A program made the position numbers and the translations under genes. Source: Mactromeris polynyma (taxonomy: Eukaryota; Mollusca; Bivalvia; Venerida; Mactridae). From it: a DNA stretch of 64,000 nucleotides. Below are positions 1 through 13,183 of the stretch, in pieces; position 1 is the first letter of the stretch, and each line of letters begins with the position of its first letter. The stretch lies in the NCBI GenBank assembly GCA_032209605.1, contig JASFXZ010000001.1, positions 43,218,619-43,282,618 on the forward strand, read 5' to 3'. The notes beneath the pieces were generated by a model. That model was not told the DNA's origin and did not search any database. It worked only from the letters and a program-made list of their open reading frames with translations.

Positions 1-203
1 ATGGAGGAACTTGGTTTCACAATTTATTTCTTGTGCGACAAAGCACAATATCTAGTGATCCATTATTCAAATATTTTCTGCCATTATGATATTATAATGG
101 TTTCTTGTCTAGACTGTTTCTTCATACACAAAAAGATTTTAATGGTACCTCCAAGAAATCAGCAGTATACAATGTGAAAAAAAACTTCTAAAAACTAGTC
201 TAC

Positions 204-1735
204 CCTGATTAATGCCTGATTTAACACTGTAAATTATCTTGATACAAGTCAGGTTAACACTGTAAATTATCCTGATTCATGTCAGGTTAACACTGTAAAT
301 TATCCTGATACATGCCAGGGTTAACACAGTAAATTATCCTGATACATGTCAGGTTAACACTGTAAATTATCCTGATACATGTCAGGTTAACACTGACATG
401 AATCCTGATACATGTCAGGTTAACACTGTAAATTATCCTGATACATGTCAGGTTAACACTGTAAATTATCCTGATACATGTCAGGTAAACAGTGTAAATT
501 ATCCTGATTCATGTCAGGTTAACACTGACATGAATCCTGATACATGTCAGGTAAACAGTGTAAATTATCCTGATACATGTCAGGGTTAACACTGTAAATT
601 ATCCTGATACATGTCAGGGTTAACACTGTAAATTATCCTGATACATGTCAGGTTAACACTGTAAATTATCCTGATACATGCCAGGGTTAACACAGTAAAT
701 TATCCTGATACATGTCAGGTTAACACAGTAAATTATCCTGATACATGTCAGGGTTAACACAGTAAATTATCCTGATACATGTCAGGTTAACACTGTAAAT
801 TATCCTGATACATGTCAGGTTAACACTGTCAATTATCCTGATACATGTCAGGTTAACACAGTAAATTATCCTGATACATGTCAGGTTAACACTGTCAATT
901 ATCCTGATACATGTCAGGGTTAACACTGTAAATTATCTTGATACATGTCTGGGTTAACACTGTAAATCATCCGGATACATGTCAGGGTTAACACTGGAAT
1001 TAAACCTGATGTTTGCCAGGGTTAAAACTGTAAATTATCCTGACATTTGTCAGGGTTAACACTGTAAATTGTCCTGATACATGTCAAGGTTAATACTGTA
1101 AATTATCCTGATACATGTCAGGGTTAACACAGTTAATTATCCTGATGTTTGTCAGGGTTGACACTATAAATCATCCTGATGCATGTCAGGGTTAACACTG
1201 TAAATTATCTGGATACTTGTCAGGGTTAACACTGCATATTATCCGGATACATGTCAGTGTTAACTCTGTAAATTATCCTGATACATGTCAGGGTTAACAC
1301 CTTTAATTATCTTGATACTCATCAGGTTTAACCCAGTTCAATATTCTGATACTCTTCAGGTTTAAACCAGTTCATTATTCTGATACTCATCAGGTTTAAC
1401 CCAGTTCTTTATTCTGATACTCATCAGGTTTAAACCAGTTCATTATTCTGATACTCATCAGGTTTAAACCAGTTCTTTATTCTGATACACATCAGGTTTA
1501 AACCTGTTCTTTATTCTGATACTCATCAGGTTTAAACCTGTTCATTATTCTGATACACATCAGGGTTAATTCTGCAAATTATCCTGATACTCAAAATGTT
1601 TGGTAATTATCCTGATGTTATTATTTATCCTGATGCTTGTCAGGGTTAAAACTGTACATTATCCTGATATACTCATCAGGTTTAATAATGTGAATTATCC
1701 TGATTCTTGTCAAGGTATCATGATATTCACATCAA
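204..1735. repeat. 33-34 bp minisatellite with hairpin core
   Basis: About 45 tandem units built on AATTATCCTGATACATGTCA plus GGTTAACACTGTA. Each unit holds an inverted repeat CCTGA-TACATG-TCAGG and a GTTAAC palindrome. From 204 to about 1305 the units are close to this consensus, with an occasional extra G (GGGTTAAC). From about 1306 to 1560 a variant takes over (TCTGATACTCATCAGGTTTA..), and to 1735 the units are decayed. Where the period is 33 it is open in frame and produces spurious repetitive ORFs on both strands. Confidence 0.95.
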
Positions 1736-2984
1736 GGTATACACTCTTATTAATTAATTGTCTATAAATACAAATTATCCAAGTAATTTCAGGAATAATT
1801 AAAGTTCAACTTTTTCTTTTAATTTCAGTTATTTATTTTTCACTTTACATAAATTATTATAAATCATGGTTTAAGTTGTTCAGTATATCTGAAGATTATG
1901 ATTTTATTGAAAATACTTTGTTGTTTCAGTTTTGTAAGCTAACTAGAGTAATAATCGCCAACCAACAATTCACCAAATTGTATATATATATATAGGCCTA
2001 TTGCATCAATTACCCATGCTTTCATTGTCCAAAATTAAGTACCATCCAAAAATGTGCGACAAACTGTCATCCGTTTAATTTGCAGCATTGTATAAGGATG
2101 AGAAAACTAGCACCAAAGACATCAATTGTCATCACTGCAGAACAGTCGTACACCATTTAAAACCATTGGTTATCTACCCTTGAGAGTCAATTTACGTCAT
2201 TGTTCGCAGAATCGCTGATGCTGTAAGGGTCTAAATTGCATGTTGTAAAATTGTGTATACAGTTGACACACGAGTTAAATGGTCACACGAGTGGGACCTA
2301 AATCCACAATTAACTGATTGTTGGGAAGGATTATGCTGGCCGTATTACAGAAATGCAGGTTGTCATTATTTTCATTTCGGGCCCATGCATGCAGTGATCA
2401 CCATTTTAAAATTAAACAAGAAAAAAATCAGGTATGAGAAAAACTTAAAACTGAGTCGTATTACCGGTATATGAATGGATGCATTATAAGATGGATCAGA
2501 AGACGAAACTTAACTGTATTAGAAAATTGGTATTTAACATTACAATTTATGCATGATTACAAAATATGCAATTTAACTGAATATTTCTATTTACAAGAAT
2601 ATTCTTAGATATAGAGACGTTGAAGTTGGTTTTCTTATGTAATTAAGTTGCGCCAAAATGACTCCTTTGAAAGCAAGCGCATATAGTCGATTAACAGGTC
2701 ATGTGGTCTCTGCACTCTTACATGCACTGTCTGATAATGCCCGCATCGAACAGTGTCGTGTATTGAAGCCACATACTAGTATTGAAATGACAATTTAAAA
2801 TTTATTTCATTTAGCCTGATGCTCATCTCTGACTGCTGTATTACTTGATATATTGGCAAGTCAAAAAGTTTGCAAGCCGTAATATAAGCGAAATGCCGAT
2901 AAATGTATTATTAAATTTAGTTGTCTAAATACTATTGTGACCGAGGAAAATTTCACAGAGTGGTATTTGCCTGGAATTAACAAA
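1736..2984. other. no gene recognised
   Basis: AT-rich single-copy-looking sequence with a short (TA)n run near 1981-1993. A 73-codon ORF at 2253-2474 has no recognisable domain and no splice context. Confidence 0.5.
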
Positions 2985-3910
2985 TTGGAAACATTTCCAG
3001 GTTGCAAACATAATACCACTTATATTCAATACTAATTTTGACTGGTTGCAAACATTACCAACTATCAATACATTGACTGGTTGCAAACATTACCACTTAT
3101 TCAATACATTGACTGGTTGCAAACATAATACCACTTATATTCAATACTTTGACTGGTTGCAAACATTACCAACTATCAATACATTGACTGGTTGCAAACA
3201 TTACCACTTATTCAATACATTGACTGGTTGCAAACATTACCAATTATTCAATACTTTGACTGGTTACAAACATTACTGCTTATTCAATACTTTGACTGGT
3301 TGCAAACATTACCACTTATTCAATACTTTGACTGGTTGCAAACATTACTGCTTATTCAATACTTTGACTGGTTGCAAACATTACCACTTATTTGGTAGTT
3401 TGACTGGTTGCAAACATTACCACTTATTTGGTAGTTTGACTGGTTGCAAACATTACCACTTATTCAATACTTTGACTGGTTGCAAACATTACCACTAATT
3501 CAATACAGTGGGTGGTTACAAATGTTACTATTTATTCAATACATTGACTGGTTACAAATGTCACCACCTATATAGTTCTTTGACTGGTTGCAAACACTAG
3601 GTAATTTCATTCAGTTCTTTGACTGGTTGCAAACACTACCTTTTATTCAGTTCTTTGACTGGTTGCAAACACTACCTTTTATTCAGTTCTTTGACTGGTT
3701 GCAAACACTACCTTTTATTCAGTTCTTTGACTGGTTGCAAACACTACATTTTATTCAGTTCTTTGACTGGTTGCAAACACTACCTTTTATTCAGTTCTTT
3801 GACTGGTTGCAAACACTACCTTTTATTCAGTTCTTTGACTGGTTGCCAACACTACCTTTTATTCAGTTCTTTGACTGGTTGCAAACACTACCTATTTTCA
3901 GTTCTTTGAC
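2985..3910. repeat. 36 bp minisatellite, two sub-blocks
   Basis: Tandem units of 36 bp with core TTGACTGGTTGCAAACA. The first block (to about 3500) has ACCACTTATTCAATAC as spacer; after a degenerate zone (3500-3590) the second block (to 3910) has CTACCTTTTATTCAGTTC and is much more uniform. As 36 is divisible by 3, long ORFs of period 12 residues (FDWLQTLPFIQ) appear; they have no flanking gene structure and are not called genes. Confidence 0.95.
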
Positions 3911-4869
3911 TGCAGCAGCCTATCTGAGGATTCTACAAGGTACTTAAAGTAACTGTCAATCATGGTTAGTGCAATAACAATTACAATTTATCAGTTTACC
4001 CAAACTTTGTCTGACCCCTATCCACTTTATGTCAAGATTATTAGCTCTCATGATCTCGTGATTGTAAAAGTGAAGTTAATAGCTACTTTATGTACACAAT
4101 GTGTGGTTGTTGTATATTTGTGGATTATAATCTGCTTGTCGTGAATATAAAGTTTGAAGTATGTTAACATTCTAAATGAATTGAAGAAAGCTGTTAAATA
4201 TCTTTCACATGTCTTACACACTGAACTTTCATCAAATATATTTGTATATGAAAATTTCTATTACATCAAACAACTTTTACCTTAGGTTTGATAAAAGCAT
4301 TTAACTATTCAAATATGATGACTGTTTGCTTTACTCATTCTAATTTTGTAAGAAACATATACATTTATATGGTTTATGGGTTAAGTAGTATATACTTGAA
4401 TATATATGACCTGCCCAGATCATCTATGAATGTTTTTTAATTGTTAAATGATTATAAGATAGAGTAGTGGTTTGGTATTTGAAATACGGTACATCTTTAG
4501 CTCTTTTACCAACTGAAGTCTTCAATGTGACCTACCTGTATTGTGCTATATAATACCATAATAATTTCATGTAATTTTCATGTGTATGTATAATTATATA
4601 TGTATATACATTGTACATCCAATTGATTAACTGCTAAATATATATAAAATATGGAAATGTGTTAAATATTAGTATTTATACTTTTGAATGAATACAGAAT
4701 ATTTTAGACATTGCATTGTACTTGTAGCTTTTAATTTTTTTTAAGTGAACAAAATCAGGAACATTTAAGCTTCCCCTCCCAATAACACATCAGCTATGTT
4801 AAGGAATTATAACAGTGTATAATTATGTCCTGTTGAAGACATCTACAGTGTATATCACATACACTAATA
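3911..4869. other. no gene recognised
   Basis: AT-rich DNA between the 36 bp array and a TIR element. I see only short chance ORFs. Confidence 0.5.
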
Positions 4870-5737
4870 GAGTCACTTCTAACCCGACACTTATATAATT
4901 CAGTTTAACTGGAATATTTGTGAGCGGTTTTCGTTCAAATATGGAATATAATTATTTCAACACATCATACGTACTTCTTAGAAATTTAATTGCAATTGAT
5001 CAACAAATACATATAAAACTTAAAAATAAAAACATCGCTGTAAAATTCGAATTCACAAAATGACATAATGCGAAATCCCAACAATGTGAAAAGTCACTGA
5101 ATCACATTATAATCTGTACACCGAGTAACTAAAAATGTGTGTCCTCCCATGGCTCTTGCGATGTGCACACACGTTTGTCTCATCAACAGTACGTAGTTTC
5201 GGGTGAAAACTTTGGGAATAATGCATTCATTCCAGCACAAGCGTCTGTTCCAGTTTACGGAGATTGCGAGGGGGTGCCGGTCGCCTCGGTACTCGCCTGT
5301 TTAGCTTGTCTCACACATGCTTAATAACATCGAGATCTGGCGACTTGGATACGTTTACGTTTTTGTTGCGATTGAAAGAGAAACAGGTTGATACTGCATA
5401 TTTTACAACACACCAATTGCGCGACCGCTATATCGATTATTCATTCGAACCATAACTGATTTTAAAATCAAAATTATGTTTTTACGGTTTGAATTGCGTT
5501 CTAGAATAATAAAATGGAAATGAAAATCGATATTTTTCTCTAACCTACATTTTCTCATGCGAAATGGTGAAATCGTACATGTCCCACGTGCGAAAATGAC
5601 CGATCGTCACAGTTGAACGGTTTTATCATTTTTCTACAGCTTATGTTGCCAAACAACAAAGTATTTAATTTGAAATAAATATCTTGAACCATATTCGAGA
5701 CAATCGAATTTGAAAAGTGTCGGGTTAGAAGTGGCTC
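4870..5737. mobile_element. 868-bp element with 23-bp terminal inverted repeats
   Basis: Left end 4870-4892 (GAGTCACTTCTAACCCGACA..) and right end 5715-5737 are reverse complements with one mismatch over 23 bp. Weaker inverted similarity continues inward around an AATATGG motif. The interior has no transposase-like ORF; it includes a GC-richer patch (about 5140-5350) unlike its surroundings. It is most likely a non-autonomous DNA transposon. No clear target site duplication was found. Confidence 0.7.
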
Positions 5738-6088
5738 CAAGTGTACATGATACAACAAAATTAATTTTCTTTTTTTATATTTTGTTTTTAGAGTCTAAAG
5801 AGTTAGTATATCAGGCCATCTTTAAAAAAATGTTTGTATGCTTTTACGAGTCTGACTCATGAAAAATGCAGTGACTCAAATAATTGTTCTGGTACATCGA
5901 TAAAAAAAAATATTTTTCAGTCTTTAATAGCCATTACTTTACTAAGCTAAAGAAAAACCAGCCTACCTACCCACAATATTTTAAGGATGACTTCAAGGAT
6001 TCTGATCGCCGTGTTCTTTTAAGTGTGTGATAGTTGAGGTAAATATTTAATATTATTTGATAGTTGCAATATTTGCTCTTACTGTTGT

Positions 6089-6699
6089 TAAAGCCTAGGT
6101 CACAATGAAACCACAACAGGAATATGCAGATTGATTCACTATGAAAATTTGGGGAATTTCGTGGCTTGATTTCGTGGCTTGATTTCGTGGCTAATGTCTT
6201 ACTATGTATATTGTACGACAGTCGTAGGAACGACATTCACACAACATTTGTATTAAAAATGGCATGTCATGGATGCCAAAAGTTTAGTGTAATTCTTGCG
6301 ACATTCTCAAGACAATCGCACGACATTCGTAAATTGTTGTGAGATAATTGTGCGAAAATCGTGTGAATTCAACTAATTTGTGCGAAGATAGTACAAAATT
6401 TGCATAAAACTCTCAAGACTGTCTCATGACAGTCACACGAGTGTATCATGCCCGTCTCAGGACATGTTCATGTGATAATGAGCCACAACAGGTCAAGGCA
6501 GTCGCAGGTTTAAGTCCTGCGACTGTCGTATGACAGACCTGCGACATAACCTTGAAATGTTCTCTCTTCTCTGTCTGTTCCTGTAGTGAAAGTATCTAAA
6601 ATTTATTTGACCACTTCCACACCATTGTTCATGTCCTATATATGTAACGAAATATAACCATGACAGAAAAGGGGTTTCATTGTGACAATGAAGGCTTTA
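6089..6699. mobile_element. 611-bp element with imperfect terminal inverted repeats
   Basis: The left end TAAAGCCTAGGTCACAATGA (6089) pairs with the right end ending TGACAATGAAGGCTTTA (6699); about 22 of 25 bases match allowing a small gap. The interior is full of variations on CGTGCGACA / TGTCGCACG words (about 6270-6560). There is no coding capacity beyond chance. It is probably a non-autonomous DNA transposon. Confidence 0.6.
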
Positions 6700-8376
6700 G
6701 GCTATGAGTGGAGCCTTGGTGTAACATACTTATCATTTCTAGTGTGTGTTTAATCTATTTATCATATATGCAGTATTTTCTATCACAATATTAATAAAAA
6801 TTGTTGTTGTTGTTTTTTAATATAAAATTTATTTTATTAATTTTAAAATTAAAATTTAATCTTTGATCTTTAAAAAAAAATTCTCTTATTGGGGATAATT
6901 TTAATTTTATAAGTTAAATATTTTTTTCTGCCTACAACATGTACTTAATTATAAGGGATTTGGGATTTAAAAATTACGAAAAAGATGTTGAAACGGCATA
7001 CACATTTTGAAAAAAAATATTTGTATAAGTATGACGCCAAAATACCCCAGGTTGTCATAATAGTATATAATAGGCTATAGATCAACAGTAAATAAATCAA
7101 TACAATGTATCTGGAATGGGTATTTGATTTTACTGCCTGGTTTTTCTCCAATACCCATACATGGGTGGCAGACATAGTGGATGTCGGATTGGAGATGTTT
7201 GTATTGAGTATTGGAATACCGTGATGGAACAAACGTACAGGGTACACTGATCAATGACATTATATGGACATAATCGTAGTTTTATGACAGGTGATTTTTA
7301 TTTAATCTTGCTTACAATGTACACATATTTCTCTTTCTTAGTTAATTCTGAACTTAGGACAAATATTATATTCTATATTCTAGAATAAGTTTTTGCTTAC
7401 TTAGCTGCGTTGTTGTTAAATTTATACATTTATAATGTTTTGTATAAATTATTCAGCACTTTAAGTAGAAACAAGATTATTGATCAATCTTATTATGAAA
7501 GATATTCAAATCATACCATTTTTCAAAAAAAAATTCCATGGTAAAAATGTAGATTAATCTACTTTCATGAAAATTGTCAGAAAATTCCATCTGATTTGTG
7601 TGTGCAGTGCTTGTATACACTAATTGATCAATTTAATTTTCCTTTCAAAATGTTTTAATCTTCGCTTATTTGAACGTTGGGTGAGAGAAATTGTCTATAT
7701 ATTTATTTTGATTTTATTTAAATTAATATGTTATATGTTCAAGTTTTTAGTTATGAATATCTGGGTAATATATTAATGTTGGATATCACAAATAGATTCT
7801 ACGGTTCTCAGAACTAATATAATCCTGTTAACTCTGCTTGTAATTAATTCACTGAAATAAATTTTACTGTACACAATTTAATGGAAAAAAAGATTATATG
7901 TTATATAATTATGTATACCTGCAGATTTCATGAAAAATAGTTGCTGTGGTACACTTTTAATGAACTAGACATTGTCTAATTATTTTCTCTGCTAATAATG
8001 TTTTATTTCAATTAGTGTACATTAATAAACATAATAATAATGACAGAAATGTGTTTTACAAGTTTTCAATATTCACCTTGAGTACTGGTTTATAATGGGA
8101 TTAATTATAGCCAGGAAGCAGTCATTAGGAGTGATTAGTATATATTGTAAGAACTTAAGCTTGTATCACAAGCAATTAAACATAAATCTGTTTCAACTAA
8201 ATCAGACAATCTGAGTTCACAGAGGTGCATGATTTTTTCAATTTTCCGTATTGAGAATTTTTAGTTTAATGACCTTATTGGATAAACTAATACCAATTAT
8301 AAGCTCTTGTATTCAGGTTTATTTAAAGTATTAAACATTAAAGGCAGTAATTACATCAGATGTTAATACGATAACT
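6700..8376. other. no gene recognised
   Basis: Very AT-rich sequence with T and A homopolymer runs. The two overlapping minus-strand ORFs at 6945-7260 show no known domain. Confidence 0.5.
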
Positions 8377-8560
8377 AAATCCCCTACGTCAGAATAATTC
8401 AACTTTGTGTATTTAACATGCAAACTGGGGTTACAACTCATGCTTTATTCACTTGTCATGTGATAACTTAAAATCCCCTACGTCAGAATAATTCAACTTT
8501 GTGTATTTAACATTCAAACTGTGGTAACTCATGCTTAATTCAGTTGTCATGTGCTGTCAA
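8377..8560. repeat. two-copy tandem duplication, 94 bp offset
   Basis: AAATCCCCTACGTCAGAATA begins at 8377 and again at 8471; the copies stay alike through TCATGCTT(T/A)ATTCA and diverge by a few substitutions and short indels. Confidence 0.85.
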
Positions 8561-9061
8561 ATCTGGAGGATTAATCTGGGAGTAGTTAAAGGTACATAGT
8601 CTTACTTTTTCGACAAAATATCTTTAGTCTTAAATATGAAATAAATCGTTGTTAATTGCCTTCATACAGTTGTTACTCTACAATTAACACTGCATTATCA
8701 CTTTTCTTACATGTTTCCCATAAATCACAAAAACAAGTGTCTAATACTTGTATTTTCTATCCTGACCTGAGTAAGTACCGAATCAGCGCTAGTGTAGGAA
8801 ATATCTGTATCAGACAAGTGCTTTGCTGTTCTAACAAACATTTTAGCAAAGTTACAATGCAATGGTTTAGAGTACGTCTGTAGGAAAGCGTTAACGTGCC
8901 ATTTTCTCAAAATTATTACTTAGCCTAGTTCGATAGAAAATCAGACTATCTACCTTTAAAAGCTGAACTAAGTCAGCCAGTGAACTAAGTTTGACCAGGT
9001 CAAAATATATTATATTTTGTCTCCCATGAATTTAAATGCATATTCTCCGAGTACTTAATAG

Positions 9062-9385
9062 TACCGCAATGGTGATTAAAAATTGTATGAACCTAATTCA
9101 GTGTTCAACCCCAAGCTAAATAAATGTCCTGGTCATTAAAAATTGTATGAACCTAATTCAGTGTTCAACCCCAAGATAATTAAAAAATTTGACTGGGTGA
9201 TTAAAAATTGTATGAACCTTAAATTCAGTGTTCAACCCCAAGCTAAATAAATGGCCGGTCATTAAAAATTGTATGAACCTAATTCAGTGTTCAACCCCGA
9301 GCTAATTAAAATTTGGCTGGGAGTTTAAAAATTGTATGAACCTTAAATTCAGTGTTCAACCCCAAGCTAAATAAATGGCCGGGTG
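9062..9385. repeat. five-copy tandem repeat of about 61 bp
   Basis: Units share ATTAAAAATTGTATGAACCT, CAGTGTTCAACCCC(A/G)AG and a linker that alternates between AAATAAATG(G)CC and AATTAAAA..TTTG.CTGGG. The alternation suggests a two-unit higher-order repeat. Confidence 0.9.
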
Positions 9386-10084
9386 GATTTTAAATAAATA
9401 AATCAGTGCAGTAAAATAGCACTGATTATTTAACATTTTAAATCTAATCGATTAATTTATGGTCCATTGTGTTATTATATGAGTGAATAATCCAGTATAA
9501 ATCTGAATATTTTTTTGGCATAAAAATCAATTTGCAGATTATGAATGTATCTGTTATGGGATGATATTCTGTTACGGTGTGTGAGGTTCAATCTTGCAAT
9601 ATTCGTCTGATTTTATGACCACTGATGTTAGAAGAGGAAAGGATAGACAACGATGCATGATCAATAAGATGCTATTTTCGGATCTTTTTAACTGAAGAAA
9701 TAAATCTATGTTCATACCAAACTCCAGTCTGGCATGTTTGAGGATGTATTATTACGCTCATGGAAATGTCAGTCTGGTTACCTTGTGACTGAGATATATA
9801 TATATATGCTTTTTACCCACATGTATTCAGTCTTCTTAAATTAAAAGTAATCAAATGTGGGTTATCTTTATTAAATATATCTTGCACTTTGAGCTTTCCT
9901 GTTCATTTTGGCTATTTTCTGGAAAGACACCAAGTTAAGTGAAAATATTTTACTTAAGAAAATTTCGTATTATATACTTGCATGATTACTTTATATTTCA
10001 CCAGGATACTTGAACATTTGGGAGACATTGACAATTATCTTAATATGTTTATAATGTTTATAGTTAAGATATATTTTAAAACAC
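9386..10084. other. no gene recognised
   Basis: AT-rich sequence with a short (TA)n run at about 9796. Nothing coding is supported. Confidence 0.5.
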
Positions 10085-10915
10085 TTGGTTGGTACCCAGG
10101 AGTTCCAACTGGACTAGTACCCAGGAGGTCCACACTGGACTGGTACCCAGGAGGTCCACACTGTAGTATACTGGTACCCAGGAGGTCAACACTGGACTGA
10201 TACCCAGGAGGTCCACACTGTAGTATACTGGTACCCAGGAGGTCCACACTGGACTGGTACCCAGGAGGTCCACACTGTAGTATACTTGTACCCAGGAGGT
10301 CCACACTGGACTGATACCCAGGAGGTCCACACTGGGCTGGAACCCAGGAGTTCCAAACTGGGCCGGCATTAATATGAGGTCCACACTGGACTGGTACCCA
10401 GGAGGTCCACACTGGGCTGGAACCCAGGAGTTCCAAACTGGGCCGGCATTAATATGAGGTCCACACTGGGCCGGCATTAACAGGAGGTCCACACTGGGCT
10501 GGTATTAACAGGAGGTTCAAACTGGGCTGGTACCCAGGAGGTCCATACTGGGCTGGCATTGACAGGAGGTCCAACACTGGGCTGGTACCCAGGAGGTCCA
10601 CACTGGGCTGGCATTAACAGGAGGTCCAAATTGGGCTGGTACCCAGGAGGTCCACACTGGGCTGGCATTAACAGGAGGTCCAAATTGGGCTGGTACCCAG
10701 AAGGTCCACACTGGGCTGGCATTAACAGGAGGTCCAAATTGGGCTGGTATCCAGGAGGTCTACACTGGGCTGGCATTAACAGGAGGTCCAAATTGGGCTG
10801 GTACCCAGGAGGTCCATACTGGGCTGGTATTAACAGGAGGTCCACACATGGCTGGTACCCAGGAGGTCCATACTGGGCTGGCATTAACAGGAGGTCCACA
10901 CTGGGCTGGTACCCA
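10085..10915. repeat. 27 bp minisatellite with a 54 bp higher-order unit
   Basis: Units centre on CAGGAGGTCCACACTGG. From about 10490 onward two types alternate regularly, one opened by TGGTACCC and one by TGGCATTAA, giving a 54 bp period (TGGTACCC at 10637 and 10691). The 5' part (10085-10480) is less regular and includes inserts ending TGTAGTATACT. The frames stay open on both strands because the unit length is divisible by 3; no real gene is indicated. Confidence 0.95.
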
Positions 10916-11303
10916 GATTTCAATTATATCATAGTGAATTTTCTTGTGCCTTTGATGTTGTGAAATATTCAAAGAACATCAAGTCGATTTTATTGAGTTG
11001 TGATAGATTATGCTTAAATATGTACACAATATGGTGTTTTAGAGCTGGTTAAATACTGTCTTGTCAATGTACACTAGTCTTGTGGTATGTATTGTGAGGT
11101 GAGCGTATTATACGTTACACCGTTTTTAAAAAAATGAATGATTTCTTACTTGATGCAATACTAACATAGCACTCAGATATTTGTGTAAGGCATCGTTTAA
11201 ACTCCCATGAGTTATCAGTATAAATCTTTTATGAAAACTTGCTTGCCTTGGTATTAAGTTTCTGCATATATCCGAGTTACATGTTAGGAATTCATTTACT
11301 ATT

Positions 11304-13183
11304 GGCCACACCAAATTGATTTGTAGTTCGTCGGATTTACCGCTCCTTTAAAATGCAAGAGCAGAAAAACATATTTACCCGCTCGCACCTCCGTCAGGCG
11401 CGTAGCTGAGCCCAAATTGACTTTACACACTCTGCTGGGGGGGGGGGGTCCGGGGCATGCTCCCCCCGGATATTTTTTGTAATTGGAACGGTCTATGGTG
11501 TCTTTTGAGTATATTTTACAACATAGAATGTGGTCCTATTTGACCCACCCTTAAACTCCCTGTGTACATTTTTATTGCGTTTTTCGCATTTATTTCATTT
11601 TATTTTTTCGACCTGTCTAAAATTATTTTACGCACGTGCGTACGTGCGTAAGCCTAGCTACGTTACCGTCAACATCAAATTGTAGTATTTGCTCTGCGCG
11701 AAATTCGGCGCTAATAAAGGCTATTTTTCGCATTTAAAGATACTCTCATTTATTAATTACCTTTCGGTACAAATGCTACCGTTAGCTCAAGCGTTCGGGA
11801 GATCCCACGATTCCGAAATCGTCTGTCCATATTTAAAGCTATCAAGAGTAGTCGTTCTTGAATGTCATTTGTAACATCTTTTCATTGGCTTAAAACTTAA
11901 TCGCTATGCATTTTCACACGTGGTGTCGTGAAAATATTACGGTCAGTTAGCGCCTCTAAACTGGCCCACAATTAACATCGTTGATATAATGAATCTGACA
12001 TTAAAATCACATTTGTACATCCTTAAAATAAAGACGACAACGATATTAAATATATGCCTAGCAACCGTAGTTAACACTCCCACAATGCTTTATAAACGTG
12101 GGAGTACCTGCAAGGTTCGTAGACGATGTGCAGCAAATTTACATTAAATGCATCAAAACTTAGGCTAAACGTTGATAAACCGCTACACAGACATTTAAAG
12201 GTTTGGGATACGTGTGCAACATGAAATACTTGTGACAAGCTTGGAAAATTCCAAGTCGCGAAAACAGATGACAATAGAAAATGTAAACGAATTCGGATAG
12301 AATAAAGCGAGCATGGAGCTGTATAATATGTGTTTGGTCAGTTATAATTCAGATCAAATTGAACACATGTGTACGATTCGATACTTCGTTATAAACATCT
12401 TGATTGGAAACATACACTAATCTGGAATAGCATGGAAGAAAAGCCTCACAGTCACAACTAGAAATTAGAAAACAAAATGGTAAGCCCCCTGACTGAGGCG
12501 TTACAATATAACCATTATTTTGTCCAACAGAGGAAATCAGACGAAACTGCTTGGAGATTTTTCAGACGAAAATCTGAAGTTGGCTGTTGAAATTCAGCCA
12601 AGACTAACATGGTGCTATTGAACATTATAATTTTAAACTTGAATTGCCATTTATAAGAAGACTTGCTATATACAGTTTTCATCTGATTAAGAATTGTCCT
12701 GTCTGTCAGTAGGTGTGTTCAGATATTAAATATTTAGTTTAAGGCAAGAAATACTCCATCAGTTTTCAAGGAAATGTAACTTGGCAAACATAGCAATCAG
12801 AAGTGTAGATCCACCAAGGCATTTTTATGGAGAATTTATGACCCATTAACAGAAACTAGTTGTGCATCTCATGGTAACATTCAAGTCGAAGTGGGTAGCT
12901 CACATACGCACAAGGTGCTTAATGTGAGCTTATGTGGTTGCCTGATGTCTAGTTTTAAGTTTGTAACCAGCATTGCTCAATGTTTTTGTATTTGCTACTC
13001 ATTAAAAAGAATAGAATTGGAAAAAAGCGCCATCAGTAAATTTTTGAGAAAATATAAGAAAAATAAAATTGTGAAAAAAACCTTGCCGCCTGTGAAATTT
13101 TGAGAAGTAAAAAAAATATTCGCTCGCTCGCCCCATCTTCTGTTTAAAAAATCCGAAGAACTACTAATCAATTTGGGGTGGCC
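11304..13183. mobile_element. possible 1.9-kb element bounded by 35-bp inverted repeats
   Basis: 11304-11338 (GGCCACACCAAATTGAT..) and 13149-13183 are reverse complements at 32 of 35 positions. Just inside both ends lie CGCTCGC-rich patches (about 11380 and 13120). At 11430-11470 there is a G-run/C-run hairpin-like segment, and a CGTACGTGCG cluster lies near 11635. No transposase ORF was recognised. It may be one element, or two copies of one repeat in opposite orientation. Confidence 0.4.

Noticed and set aside
204..1735. CRISPR-like array
   Set aside because: There are no unique spacers; whole units repeat tandemly, and the DNA is eukaryotic.
3046..3947. Repeat-protein-like ORFs (FDWLQTLPFIQ) over the 36 bp array
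   Set aside because: Open frames come from a unit length divisible by 3; more than one frame is open at once and no exon signals flank them.
10035..10972. Gly/Pro/Trp-rich ORFs on both strands
   Set aside because: Translations of the 27/54 bp array on both strands, so not selected coding sequence.
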